Positions 53,030 to 61,739 of a stretch of DNA of 64,000 nucleotides are shown here, piece after piece (positions within the stretch are counted from its first letter, which is position 1; the number at the start of each line of letters is the position of its first letter). Position numbers and translations under genes: made by a program. The stretch is taken from contig NZ_CYSD01000039.1 in the NCBI RefSeq assembly GCF_001458415.1, forward strand, positions 1 through 64,000. The letters run 5' to 3'. The notes under the pieces were generated by a model, which saw only the letters and a program-made list of their open reading frames with translations, searched no databases and was not told where the DNA came from. Source of the DNA: Tritonibacter multivorans (GTDB lineage Bacteria > Pseudomonadota > Alphaproteobacteria > Rhodobacterales > Rhodobacteraceae).

Positions 53030-55102
53030 ATGATCACCCCCCTCTCCGAGGCGCTTGCTGAGCGCGGATATGACACTTTGACACCCGTCCAAGAGGCCGT
53101 TGGCGCGCCGGACATCGTGGAGAAGGACCTGCTGGTATCTGCGCAGACCGGTTCGGGCAAGACGGTGGGCTTTGGGATTGCCATCGCGCCGACGCTGCTG
53201 GGCGATCAAGACCGTTTTGACCGCGCGGCTGCGCCGCTGGCCCTGGTGGTTGCACCGACCCGCGAACTGGCGTTTCAGGTCATGCGCGAACTGAAGTGGC
53301 TCTATGAGAAGACCGGTGCGATTGTGACCTCCTGTGTGGGTGGCATGGATATGCGCAATGAACGCCGCTCGCTCGAACGCGGTGCACATATTGTTGTGGG
53401 CACCCCCGGCCGCCTGCGCGACCACATTGAACGCGGCTCTTTGGATCTGTCCGATATCCGCGCTGTGGTACTGGACGAAGCGGACGAAATGCTGGACCTT
53501 GGCTTCCGCGATGATCTGGAATTCATGCTGGGCGAAGCCCCCGAAGAGCGCCGCACGCTCTTGTTCTCGGCCACAGTGCCGCCGATGATTGCCAAGCTTG
53601 CGCAGAAGTTCCAGAACGACGCGCTGCGCATCAGCACCATCAACAAGGCCGAGCAGCACTCTGACATTTCCTATCAGGCGCTGCGTGTGTCCCAATCTGA
53701 CACCGAAAACGCCATCTTCAACCTGCTGCGTTACCATGGCGATGAAACCGCGATCATCTTTGCCAACACCCGCGCCTCGGTAAACCATCTGACCGCGCGC
53801 CTGTCGAACCGGGGCCTGTCCACGGTCAGCCTGTCGGGCGAACTGAGCCAGAACGAACGCAGCCACGCCCTGCAAGCCATGCGCGATGGCCGTGCCAAGG
53901 TCTGCGTGGCAACTGACGTGGCTGCGCGCGGGATCGACCTGCCGAACCTGACGCTGGTGATCCACGCCGAGCTGCCGACAAACCAGGAAACCCTGCTGCA
54001 CCGCTCTGGCCGGACGGGCCGCGCGGGCCGCAAGGGGATTTCCGCGCTGATCGTGCCGCCCAAGGCGACCAAGAAAGCCGAACGCCTGCTGCATTGGGCA
54101 AAACTCTCTGCGGAGTGGGGCACCGCGCCGTCTGCGGATGAGATCAAAGCCAAAGACGAAGAACGCCTGCTGGCTGATCCTGTCTGGTCCGAGGCCGTGT
54201 CCGAGGACGAGGCGAATTTTGCTGCGAAACTGTTGGAGCAGCATTCGGCAGAAACCATCGCAGCCGCCTACCTGCGCCTGTACCAATCCCGCCACGCGGC
54301 CCCCGAAGAGCTGCGCGCGCCGGAAGAGCGTCCCGAGCGTAAACCGCGCGAGATCAAGGACTTCGGACCGAGCCGCTGGTTCTCTCTGTCTGTGGGTCGC
54401 GATGAACGCGCAGAACCCCGCTGGCTGCTGCCGCTGATCTGCCGTGCCGGTCAGATCGACAAAAACGCCATTGGCGCGATCCGTGTGCAGGACAATGAGA
54501 CCTTCCTCGAACTCTCTGAATCCAAGGTTCAGGGCTTCATTGACGCGCTGGACAATGGCGTGCTGGAAGACAACATCAAGGCAACCCTGCTGGACAAAGC
54601 CCCCGACCTGCCGAAAGGCCCGCCGCCGCGCAAGGGGGGTAAGTTTGGGGACCGTTCAGGCGGCAAACCGGGCGGTAAGTTCGGCGGCAAACGGGACGAC
54701 AACTTCGGTGGCAAGCGCGATGACCGCTTTGGTGGCGACAAATTTGATCGTCCGAAACCGCACCGCAAAGGCAGCGATGATTTCGATCGCAAACCCAAAC
54801 CCCGCAAGCCGCATCCCTCCGAGATGGGCGATCCGAACGTCGAAGCCAAACCGGCCAAGGCGAAACCGGCAGCTAAATCCTATGACAAACCGGCCAGCAA
54901 GCACCGCGCAGGCGCCAGCGATCCGGGCGTGAAACTGGCTGGTCGCTTCGGTAAGCCGGGCGGCAAGCCTTCTGGCAAACCGGGCGGCAAGCCTGCTGGC
55001 AAATTCTCCGGCAAGCCTGGTGGCAAACCTGCGGGTAAGCCCGGTGGTAAGCCGCGCAAGCCGGGTGCAGGTTTCGATGCCCCCCGTCGTCCCAAGCGCT
55101 AA
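53030..55102 (+). CDS. DEAD-box ATP-dependent RNA helicase with DbpA-like domain
   Basis: A 690-residue RNA helicase. Q motif LTPVQ (Q21), Walker A AQTGSGKT (38-45), PTRELAFQ, DEAD at 149-152, LFSATVP and HRSGRTGRAGRKG are all intact. After the two RecA-like domains comes a DbpA-type RNA-binding domain (about 450-515, WFSLSVGRDERAEPRW onwards) and a very basic low-complexity tail of GGK/GKP repeats to the end. Such proteins remodel rRNA or mRNA, often in ribosome assembly or cold adaptation; CsdA/DeaD is the nearest well-known relative. ATG at 53030 follows CAGGA. Confidence 0.92.
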   Translation: MITPLSEALAERGYDTLTPVQEAVGAPDIVEKDLLVSAQTGSGKTVGFGIAIAPTLLGDQDRFDRAAAPLALVVAPTRELAFQVMRELKWLYEKTGAIVTSCVGGMDMRNERRSLERGAHIVVGTPGRLRDHIERGSLDLSDIRAVVLDEADEMLDLGFRDDLEFMLGEAPEERRTLLFSATVPPMIAKLAQKFQNDALRISTINKAEQHSDISYQALRVSQSDTENAIFNLLRYHGDETAIIFANTRASVNHLTARLSNRGLSTVSLSGELSQNERSHALQAMRDGRAKVCVATDVAARGIDLPNLTLVIHAELPTNQETLLHRSGRTGRAGRKGISALIVPPKATKKAERLLHWAKLSAEWGTAPSADEIKAKDEERLLADPVWSEAVSEDEANFAAKLLEQHSAETIAAAYLRLYQSRHAAPEELRAPEERPERKPREIKDFGPSRWFSLSVGRDERAEPRWLLPLICRAGQIDKNAIGAIRVQDNETFLELSESKVQGFIDALDNGVLEDNIKATLLDKAPDLPKGPPPRKGGKFGDRSGGKPGGKFGGKRDDNFGGKRDDRFGGDKFDRPKPHRKGSDDFDRKPKPRKPHPSEMGDPNVEAKPAKAKPAAKSYDKPASKHRAGASDPGVKLAGRFGKPGGKPSGKPGGKPAGKFSGKPGGKPAGKPGGKPRKPGAGFDAPRRPKR

Positions 55103-55124
55103 GCCATTGCTCAATAGCTATTCG

Positions 55125-55158
55125 AAACGCGGTGCAGTTTTGCGCCGCGTTTTTCTTT
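55125..55158 (+). terminator. Rho-independent terminator of the helicase gene
   Basis: AAACGCGG (55125-55132) and CCGCGTTT (55145-55152) form an 8-base stem with a 12-base loop, running into TTTTCTTTT. Confidence 0.85.
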
Positions 55159-55306
55159 TGCGGCATCGACTCGGCGGATTTCCCTTTGTTTTTTGCCCCA
55201 TTGCGCAATGAATGGTGTCAGGGCGGGGGAAACAGTCTATGCCTGCGCCAGTTTTCCGCGAGGTCTCAGGCCTTTGCCCACATTGGATTTCTGAGGTGTG
55301 CCCAAG

Positions 55307-56488
55307 ATGAGCAAAATCCGCATTCAGCGCGAAGCCCGGCTGCCGGATGACCTGCGCGTGTCGCGCGCGCTTTCTGCGCCGCACCTTGGGCCACGGATTT
55401 TGTTCTTCAGCGGCGGCAGTGCCCTGAACGGCGTGTCGCGGCAGCTCAAGCGGTACAGCTATAACTCGATCCACATGATCACCCCGTTTGATTCCGGCGG
55501 CTCCTCGCAAGTTCTGCGCGAGGCCTTTGATATGCCTGCGGTGGGGGATCTGCGGTCGCGGCTCATGGCGCTGGCTGATGAAACGGAACTGGGGCAGCCG
55601 GATATCTATGCGCTGTTTTCCCACCGCTTCCCAAAGGAGGGCGGGCAGGCGGCCCTGCGTGCAGAAGTGGATGAAATGGTCGAAGGTCGCCACCCGTTGA
55701 CCAAGGCGATTTCGCAGCCGATGCGAATGCTGATCTGCGCCTTTCTGACAGCATTCATCAAGGCGGCCCCGGTTGAGTTCGACTATCGAAATGCCTCGAT
55801 CGGCAATCTGATCCTGGCCGGTGGCTACCTCAGCAATGATCGCCAGCTGGAACCTGTGTTGTTTCTGATGTCCAAAATGGTCGATGTGCGCGGCACTGTG
55901 CGGGCCGTGGTGGACCGCAATCTACAACTCGGTGCGGATCTGGAGGATGGGCGTCAGGTGATCGGTCAGCGCCAGCTGAGCGGGAAAGAAGTCCCGCCGC
56001 TAAACAGCGCCATACGGCGGCTGTTCTTAAGTGATGGTAAGCAGGAGCTGGCGGCAGAGGCCGTGCCCCTGTCAAAGCGAAACCAGAAGCTTGTCAGTCA
56101 GGCGGATCTGATCTGCTACCCGCCGGGGTCGCTGTTTTCCAGTGTGATCGCCAATCTGCTGCCCGCAGGGGTCGGCCGGGCCATTGCCGCGCGGGATCTG
56201 CCCAAAGTTTATGTCCCCAGCCTTGGCGACGACCCAGAGGCCCTTGGCCTCAGCCTTGCGGATCAGGTCGACGCCCTTCTGGCGCCCCTGTTGCGGGATG
56301 CAGGCGCAGCCAGCAATCCAGATCGTGTGCTGACCCATATACTCTGCGACCTCAGCACCTCGGAAGACGCGACCAAAGAGGTGACAGCGCGAACCGGTCT
56401 TCCCTGCCTGCGTCTGGACCTGACCGGGGATAACCCGCTGCGCTATGATCCGCAGAAGCTATGTGAGACGCTGATCAGTCTGGTCTAA
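55307..56488 (+). CDS. CofD/YvcK-like protein (GAK-system CofD-like type)
   Basis: A 393-residue protein of the CofD superfamily. The N-terminal nucleotide fold has ILFFSGGSALNGVSRQL (33-49), DSGGSS (62-67) and PAVGDLRSR (77-85), and the later SQADLICYPPGSLFSSVIANL (around 268-288) matches the family. Length and the extra middle region fit the GAK-system CofD-like group rather than CofD of F420 synthesis or YvcK. The usual GAK partners (ATP-grasp enzyme and small XXXCH protein) are not adjacent here. GAGG ten bases before the ATG at 55307. Function is unknown; a metabolite transferase or regulator is possible. Confidence 0.75.
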   Translation: MSKIRIQREARLPDDLRVSRALSAPHLGPRILFFSGGSALNGVSRQLKRYSYNSIHMITPFDSGGSSQVLREAFDMPAVGDLRSRLMALADETELGQPDIYALFSHRFPKEGGQAALRAEVDEMVEGRHPLTKAISQPMRMLICAFLTAFIKAAPVEFDYRNASIGNLILAGGYLSNDRQLEPVLFLMSKMVDVRGTVRAVVDRNLQLGADLEDGRQVIGQRQLSGKEVPPLNSAIRRLFLSDGKQELAAEAVPLSKRNQKLVSQADLICYPPGSLFSSVIANLLPAGVGRAIAARDLPKVYVPSLGDDPEALGLSLADQVDALLAPLLRDAGAASNPDRVLTHILCDLSTSEDATKEVTARTGLPCLRLDLTGDNPLRYDPQKLCETLISLV

Positions 56489-56494
56489 ACAGCA

Positions 56495-56518
56495 AAGGGG
56501 CGGGAAAACCCGCCCCTT
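56495..56518. terminator. Bidirectional terminator between convergent genes
   Basis: AAGGGGCGGG (56495-56504) and CCCGCCCCTT (56509-56518) form a perfect 10-base stem with an AAAA loop. It lies between the stops of the convergent CofD-like and dimethylglycine-dehydrogenase-like genes, with moderately T-rich flanks on both sides. Confidence 0.8.
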
Positions 56519-56542
56519 CGTTTATTCTGGTGGACCTGAGGA

Positions 56543-58963
56543 TCAGGCGCGCAGGCGTTCGCCTTTGGGATCGAACGGCGGCTCGGACAGGATCACGGCC
56601 TTGTGCGGCTGGCCCAGAACCATGACCTCGACCTCATCACCGGGCTTGGCACCTTTCACGTAACCCAGCGCCAGCGACATGCCGACGGTGTAGCCGTAGG
56701 TGCCAGAGGTCACGCGGCCAATGCCGATCCCGTCTTTAAAGATCGGCTCGCCACCCGTTGCGTCCGCGTTGGATGCGGTCACAGCGGCCTCGTCGATGTG
56801 CAGCAGGACCAGCTCTTCGCGCGGGGCGTCAGCCAACACCTTCTCGGCGGCGTCTTTGTTGAGGAAGTCTTTGTCCATCTTGCACAGACGGTCCAGACCC
56901 ACTTCCTGCGGGAAGTACTCAGGGCTGTATTCGCGGCTCCAGGAGCCATAGCCTTTTTCCACACGCATGGACATCAGCGCACGGCCGCCAACGGGGCCTG
57001 CGTCGAACTCTTTGCCTGCTTCCAGAAGGGCAGCGTACAGTTTCGCCTGATCTTCGGTTTTACAGTGCAGTTCCCAGCCAAGATCCCCGGTGAAGGAGAC
57101 GCGCAGGGCCAGAACCTCTACACCCGCCAGTTCGATCATTTTCGACCGCATGAACGGGAAGTCTTCGGTGGCCAGCGACGCATTTGTCAGGCGCTGCAGC
57201 AGGTCGCGGGATTTCGGGCCAGCGACGTTGAAACCGCACATGGCTTCGGTGTGGCTTTCGAAGGTGGTGCCTTCCGGCAGTGCAACCTCTTTGAAGAAAC
57301 GCTTGTGGTAGCGTTCCGCCATGCCGGAACCGATGATCCAGAATTCGTCCTCGGCGACGCGGGTCACGGTGAAATCACCAGCGATACCGCCACGCTTGGA
57401 GATCAGCGGGGTCAGGCAGGAGCGGCCAACGGCCTTCGGCATGTTGTTGGCGAACACTTTGTTCAGCCACTCTGCCGCGCCTTCGCCTTTACAGCGGTAT
57501 TTGGCAAAGTTCGAAATGTCGATGATACCTGCGCGGTCGCGCAGCATGCGGCATTCGTTGCCAACCGGTTCAAACCAGTTCTGACGGGTGAAACCGTTGG
57601 TGTCGGCTGCGCCCGGCGCATCCGCGAACCACAGCGGGTGTTCCCAGCCTGCGTTCAGACCAAAGACCGCGCCCATTTCCTTCTGCATCTCATAGATCGG
57701 ACGCACACGTGCGGGACGACCGGCAGAGCGTTCCTCATTGGGGAAGTGGATGGAGAAGCGGTGCGCGTATTGATCCTCAACACGGGCTTTGGTGAATTCC
57801 TTGGTCGCCCAAGTGTCGAAACGGGCCACGTCCCATGCGAACATGTCGTATTCGGTTTCGCCTTCGATGATCCACTGCGCTGCCATCAGGCCCATGCCGC
57901 CGGATTGGGAGAAGCCGGGGATAATGCCGTTACAGCAGAAGTAGCCGTCCATTTCAGGAACCGGGCCAAACAGAACGTTCGAATCCGGGGACCAGATCAT
58001 CGGGCCGTTGATGACGCGCTTGATGCCCGCCTCGCCGACAACCGGCAGACGTTCGATGGCGTTCATCATGTTCTCTTCGATGCGTTCAAGGTCATCGGGG
58101 AACAGATCGTGGGCAAAGTCCAGCGGGGTGCCGTCTTCGGCCCAGAACTTCATGTCACGTTCATAGGCGCCAACCAGCAGGCCGTCGCCTTCCTGACGCA
58201 GGTAGTATTCGCCGTCACGGTCCGACACGGAGGGCAGGCGGCGGCCTGCGTTTTTGACCTCGTCGATGGTCTCGGTGACGAAATACTGGTGCTCGGTCGG
58301 CTGCAGCGGCAGTTCCAGACCGGCCAGCGCAGCAACTTCACGACCCCAGAGGCCAGCTGCGTTCACAACCCAGTCGGTTTTGATGTCGCCTTTGGGGGTT
58401 TTAACGATCCAGCTGCCGTCTTCCTGCTGTTCGGTCGCGGTGACCGGCGTGAAGCGGTGGATCTCTGCGCCGGCTTTACGTGCGCCAACAGCATATGCGT
58501 TGGTCACGCCCGACGGGTCAACGTTGCCGCCATCGGGTTCGAACATCACGCATTTGATGCCTTCATAGTTCACCAGCGGGTTTTTCTTCTGCGCTTCCTC
58601 GATGGAAATCTCGTAGAAGTTCATACCATAGAGCTTGGCTTTGGCGGCCTGCAGGCGCAGCTGGTGCACGCGCTCATCGGTTTGTGCCAGATACAGCGAA
58701 CCGGGCTGGAACACACCACAGCCCTGGCCGGTTTCCAGCTCGAGCTCTTTGTAGAGGTTCATGGTGTAGTGCTGGATGCGGCTGATGTTGGTGCTGTCGT
58801 GCAGACCGTGAATGTTCGCGGCCGCGTGCCAGGTCGAGCCGGAGGTCAGCTCGTCACGTTCCAGGAGGACAACATCGGACCAGCCGAGTTTTGTCAGGTG
58901 GTACAGGATCGAACAACCGATGACCCCGCCGCCGATGACGACGGCTTTGGCTTCTGTGCGCAT
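56543..58963 (-). CDS. Dimethylglycine/sarcosine dehydrogenase-like flavoprotein
   Basis: An 806-residue two-part enzyme. The N-terminal DAO domain has GGGVIGCSI (11-19) for FAD and STWHAAAN with H46, the expected covalent flavin histidine. The C-terminal half (from about 430) is a GcvT-like folate-binding domain with GIIDISNFAKY and ALRVSFTGDLGWELH. This architecture is that of dimethylglycine and sarcosine dehydrogenases, which oxidatively demethylate and pass C1 to tetrahydrofolate. It would act downstream of gbcAB. Three CACC...GGTG palindromes lie in its upstream region, next to a LysR gene in the same direction. Confidence 0.87.
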   Translation of the reverse strand: MRTEAKAVVIGGGVIGCSILYHLTKLGWSDVVLLERDELTSGSTWHAAANIHGLHDSTNISRIQHYTMNLYKELELETGQGCGVFQPGSLYLAQTDERVHQLRLQAAKAKLYGMNFYEISIEEAQKKNPLVNYEGIKCVMFEPDGGNVDPSGVTNAYAVGARKAGAEIHRFTPVTATEQQEDGSWIVKTPKGDIKTDWVVNAAGLWGREVAALAGLELPLQPTEHQYFVTETIDEVKNAGRRLPSVSDRDGEYYLRQEGDGLLVGAYERDMKFWAEDGTPLDFAHDLFPDDLERIEENMMNAIERLPVVGEAGIKRVINGPMIWSPDSNVLFGPVPEMDGYFCCNGIIPGFSQSGGMGLMAAQWIIEGETEYDMFAWDVARFDTWATKEFTKARVEDQYAHRFSIHFPNEERSAGRPARVRPIYEMQKEMGAVFGLNAGWEHPLWFADAPGAADTNGFTRQNWFEPVGNECRMLRDRAGIIDISNFAKYRCKGEGAAEWLNKVFANNMPKAVGRSCLTPLISKRGGIAGDFTVTRVAEDEFWIIGSGMAERYHKRFFKEVALPEGTTFESHTEAMCGFNVAGPKSRDLLQRLTNASLATEDFPFMRSKMIELAGVEVLALRVSFTGDLGWELHCKTEDQAKLYAALLEAGKEFDAGPVGGRALMSMRVEKGYGSWSREYSPEYFPQEVGLDRLCKMDKDFLNKDAAEKVLADAPREELVLLHIDEAAVTASNADATGGEPIFKDGIGIGRVTSGTYGYTVGMSLALGYVKGAKPGDEVEVMVLGQPHKAVILSEPPFDPKGERLRA

Positions 58964-59041
58964 AGTTTTATCTCATGCCTTCAGGTGAATTTGATCGCAG
59001 CAATTTCCCCTGCGTCGGCCCCATGTACAATGGCCAAAAAA

Positions 59042-59178
59042 CTCACCTTGGGGTGAGCTGCATTCACCTTAATGGGTGGTCAGCTGCCGAAAACTTGCAA
59101 ATACTTGACGGTTTACTGGAAATTGACCGTGGATGGCCTGTTTGCACCCGCAGCATTCACCTCAGATACGGGGTGAAT
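59042..59178. promoter_or_regulatory. Three CACC/GGTG palindromes upstream of the dehydrogenase gene
   Basis: CTCACC-TTGG-GGTGAG (59042-59057), CACC-N6-GGTG (59065-59078, within TTCACCTTAATGGGTGG) and ATTCACC-N10-GGTGAAT (59155-59178) share the half-site TCACC. They occupy the gap between the LysR stop and the dehydrogenase start on the minus strand, so they may be operators for the LysR protein or another regulator. Confidence 0.5.
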
Positions 59179-60089
59179 CAAAATCTCTGCTGGGTTTGCA
59201 GGCCGGCCTCTGCCACCAGCCAGTCCCGCAGGTCGCGCGCGCTTGGAGAGAGCTCTTCATCTGGTTTGCAGATCAGATAAAAGGTCTCTGGCGCGCGTTG
59301 GCTCAGATGATCCAGCGCCACCAGTTCTCCGCTGGCCAGCAGCGGTGCCACCAGTCGGCGCCAGCCAAGGGCCAGTCCCTGACCGTCCTGCGCGGCGAGA
59401 AGGGCGATGGAATAGTTGTTCACCCGCCGCCCCGGCAGGTTTTCCGTCTTATGGCCAAAATTTGCGAACCAGTTGTTCCAGTTGGTCCAGCTCAGATGTC
59501 TGTAGTCCTGATGGATCAGCGGCGCTTTTGCGACCTCCGCAGCCGAGGCCTCGCGCAGTTCCTCTGCCTGCGCAGGGGAGGTTACGGGCACCAATTCATC
59601 CCGAAACAGTTGAAACTGACCAAGATGCGGATCTGGCAGGGTGCCGTACCAGATGAACATATCCAGTTCCGGTGACAGGACAAAGGGGCGGTCCTGTACC
59701 AGCTGGTTTACGGTTATGTCAGGGTGCACACGCCAGAACCGCATGAGCGCAGGCGCAAGCCACAGTGTCGCCATAGCCGTGGTTGCACCAATTGTAACCT
59801 CCCGCATGGAGCTCTGGCGCAGCCCCTGAAGCCCGGTCGAGATCTGCCCGAAGGCGCTCGACAATGTGCCCAGCAGGCTTTGGCCCGCATGGGTCAGTTC
59901 CACGCCCCGGTGACGGCGGTGGAAAAGGGGCGCGCCGAGCTCTTCTTCCAGCGCTTTGACCTGATGGCTCACCGCGCCCGGCGTCACCGACAGTTCGGCC
60001 GCAGCCTCTTTGAAGCTGCCGTGGCGGGCAGCGGCCTCAAACGTGGCGAGGGTATTGAGCGGCGGGAGGTTGTAATGACGACGGACCAT
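59178..60089 (-). CDS. LysR family transcriptional regulator (GcvA-like)
   Basis: LysR-type regulator of 303 residues: helix-turn-helix near residues 15-45 (FKEAAAELSVTPGAVSHQVKALEEELG) and a GcvA-like effector domain with PLIHQDYRHLSWTNW and NNYSIALLAAQDGQGLALG. It is upstream of and in the same direction as the dehydrogenase gene, separated by 214 bases containing three palindromes. Control of C1/glycine-betaine-related catabolism is the natural inference. Confidence 0.88.
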   Translation of the reverse strand: MVRRHYNLPPLNTLATFEAAARHGSFKEAAAELSVTPGAVSHQVKALEEELGAPLFHRRHRGVELTHAGQSLLGTLSSAFGQISTGLQGLRQSSMREVTIGATTAMATLWLAPALMRFWRVHPDITVNQLVQDRPFVLSPELDMFIWYGTLPDPHLGQFQLFRDELVPVTSPAQAEELREASAAEVAKAPLIHQDYRHLSWTNWNNWFANFGHKTENLPGRRVNNYSIALLAAQDGQGLALGWRRLVAPLLASGELVALDHLSQRAPETFYLICKPDEELSPSARDLRDWLVAEAGLQTQQRF

Positions 60090-60138
60090 GGGGCTTCTTG
60101 GGCGGCTCTCTAAGGATCATGTTCGCCCATTATTGCGC

Positions 60139-60167
60139 GCTTAGCCGCCGTTGGCGAGGGGCTAAGC
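60139..60167. terminator. Hairpin between thiF and lysR genes
   Basis: GCTTAGCC (60139-60146) pairs perfectly with GGCTAAGC (60160-60167) across a 13-base loop. It lies eight bases past the thiF stop. The T run (CTTTT) is on the plus-strand side only, so it is not a canonical terminator for the minus-strand thi operon. Confidence 0.5.
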
Positions 60168-60174
60168 CTTTTGC

Positions 60175-61149
60175 CTATTCTGCACCGGCAGCAAACAGCG
60201 TGATGTGCTGCTGGCCAAGCGCGGCCAGGGTGCGGCCTGCACGCCACGCCCGCAGGCCGCTTTGGCAGCACAGGGTGACGGGTTGATCCCGGTCGATGGC
60301 TGCCGCCGCGATATCCTCTGGCAGAGCTCTTACGGCATGCTGGCTTGCAGCTTCAGGGGATTCGCTGTCTGGCCGCAGCTCAATGACCTGCGGCTGATCC
60401 GCCAAGGCCGCGCGCGACAGGAACGTCCACGTGGTCTCGGGTTCTGGCGCGCCTTCAAATCGGAAGACGGATGGCACAAACCGTTTGAGGTCAAATATTA
60501 TCATCTGCCCCAGCGGGGTCGGGTCATCCCACCCCAGAAGCGTGCCCAGAACCATCTGCGCCTGAAGCGCGCCAATTGTGCCCACCACCGGTCCCAGAAC
60601 GCCCGCGCTGGCGCAGGTCGCGGCCTGGTCCGGCAGGTCCGGGAACACCGCGCGCAGCGACGGCGCGCCGCCGCAAAACCCGCCCACATACCCTTGCAGC
60701 CCAAGGGCAGAGGCAGAAATCAGCGGTTTGCCCTGCGCCAGACATTCATCGGACAGGATGTAGGACACGGCAAAGCTGTCAGCGGCGTCAACCACCAGAT
60801 CGACCGGCGCCACAGCCTCGGTTGCGGTGCTGGCCCCGAGTTTGCGCACATCCGCCGTGACCTTTGTGTCGCCCATGGAGTGCAGACGTGCTGCGGCGGC
60901 CTCGGCCTTGCTGCGGCCAATGTCGTCCAGACCATAAAGCGGCTGGCGATGCAGGTTTGACCGCTCCACATGGTCGGGGTCCATAATGGTGATCTTCCCC
61001 ACACCCGCGGCTGCAAGATATTGCAGCACCGGGCAGCCCAGACCGCCCGCGCCGACCACTAGGACATGGGCGGCCGTCAGGCGGGCTTGACCTTCCAGGC
61101 CAACCTCCGGCAGCAGGGTTTGGCGGGCAAAGATGCTCAGGTCCGACAT
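60175..61149 (-). CDS. thiF: ThiF/MoeB-family adenylyltransferase fused to a rhodanese domain
   Basis: E1-like enzyme of 324 residues that adenylates the C-terminus of ThiS. The ATP site is VVGAGGLGCPVLQYLAAAGVG-like sequence starting at residue 31, with DxDxVexSNLHRQ (HVERSNLHRQ) and the thiolation-loop Cys C179 (ATCASAG). From about residue 255 a short rhodanese domain follows with active-site loop C295-QSGLR, suggesting that sulfur activation and transfer share one chain. The two CxxC zinc pairs seen in MoeB/ThiF are missing. It overlaps thiE by 13 bases. Confidence 0.87.
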   Translation of the reverse strand: MSDLSIFARQTLLPEVGLEGQARLTAAHVLVVGAGGLGCPVLQYLAAAGVGKITIMDPDHVERSNLHRQPLYGLDDIGRSKAEAAAARLHSMGDTKVTADVRKLGASTATEAVAPVDLVVDAADSFAVSYILSDECLAQGKPLISASALGLQGYVGGFCGGAPSLRAVFPDLPDQAATCASAGVLGPVVGTIGALQAQMVLGTLLGWDDPTPLGQMIIFDLKRFVPSVFRFEGAPEPETTWTFLSRAALADQPQVIELRPDSESPEAASQHAVRALPEDIAAAAIDRDQPVTLCCQSGLRAWRAGRTLAALGQQHITLFAAGAE

Positions 61150-61739
61150 GCGTCAATCCAGGCTCGGGTGCGGGCTTCGGGATCTTCGGCGAATTGGATG
61201 TCGCTGACCACAGCCGCACTGTCGGCGCCGGCTTCAAAGACGCCGTCCAGCCGGTCCACAGTCAGGCCGCCAATGGCGACCAACGGGGTGTCTCCGACCA
61301 TGGATTTCCAGCGTTTGACACGGTCCAGACCCTGCGGGGCCCATTTCATTTTCTTCAGCTGCGTCTCGTAGACAGGGCCAAGGGCGACATAGGCGGGTTT
61401 CGCGGCCAGGGCCCGATCCAGTTCCGCTGTGTCATGGGTCGACAGGCCAAACTGGATGCCTGCGCGACGCAGGGCGGGCAGGTCGGCCTCATCCATATCC
61501 TCTTGACCCAAATGGACAAAATCACAGCGCAGGTCGATTGCAGCCTGCCAATAGTCATTGACCACAAGCTGGCAGCCATAGACCGCGCAGAAGTCCCGAG
61601 CGCGGGTGATCTGGCGGCGGACCTCGGTCTCGTTAGCATCTTTCAGGCGCAGCTGCACCAGTTTGACACCGTGGGGCACCAGCAGCTCGATCCGCGAGAC
61701 ATCGCTGACAATCAGATAAAACCGTTCAAGATTGGTCAT
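61137..61739 (-). CDS. thiE: Thiamine phosphate synthase
   Basis: ThiE of 200 residues that joins the thiazole and pyrimidine phosphates. Conserved parts are KLVQLRLKD, VVNDYWQAA, DFVHLGQEDM, GLSTH, YVALGPVYET and VAIGGL. Overlaps thiF at its 3' end and is adjacent to thiG at its start. Confidence 0.92.
   Translation of the reverse strand: MTNLERFYLIVSDVSRIELLVPHGVKLVQLRLKDANETEVRRQITRARDFCAVYGCQLVVNDYWQAAIDLRCDFVHLGQEDMDEADLPALRRAGIQFGLSTHDTAELDRALAAKPAYVALGPVYETQLKKMKWAPQGLDRVKRWKSMVGDTPLVAIGGLTVDRLDGVFEAGADSAAVVSDIQFAEDPEARTRAWIDACRT

Noticed and set aside
52916-54295. A 459-codon open frame opposite the helicase gene
   Set aside because: Antisense shadow; all helicase motifs lie on the plus strand.
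54640-55090. Repeated DNA resembling a short tandem array
   Set aside because: It encodes the Gly-Lys-rich tail of the helicase; the units are irregular and without spacers, so it is not a CRISPR array.
56603-59056. An 817-codon open frame on the plus strand opposite the dimethylglycine-dehydrogenase-like gene
   Set aside because: Antisense shadow; the minus strand encodes a full flavoprotein with intact motifs.
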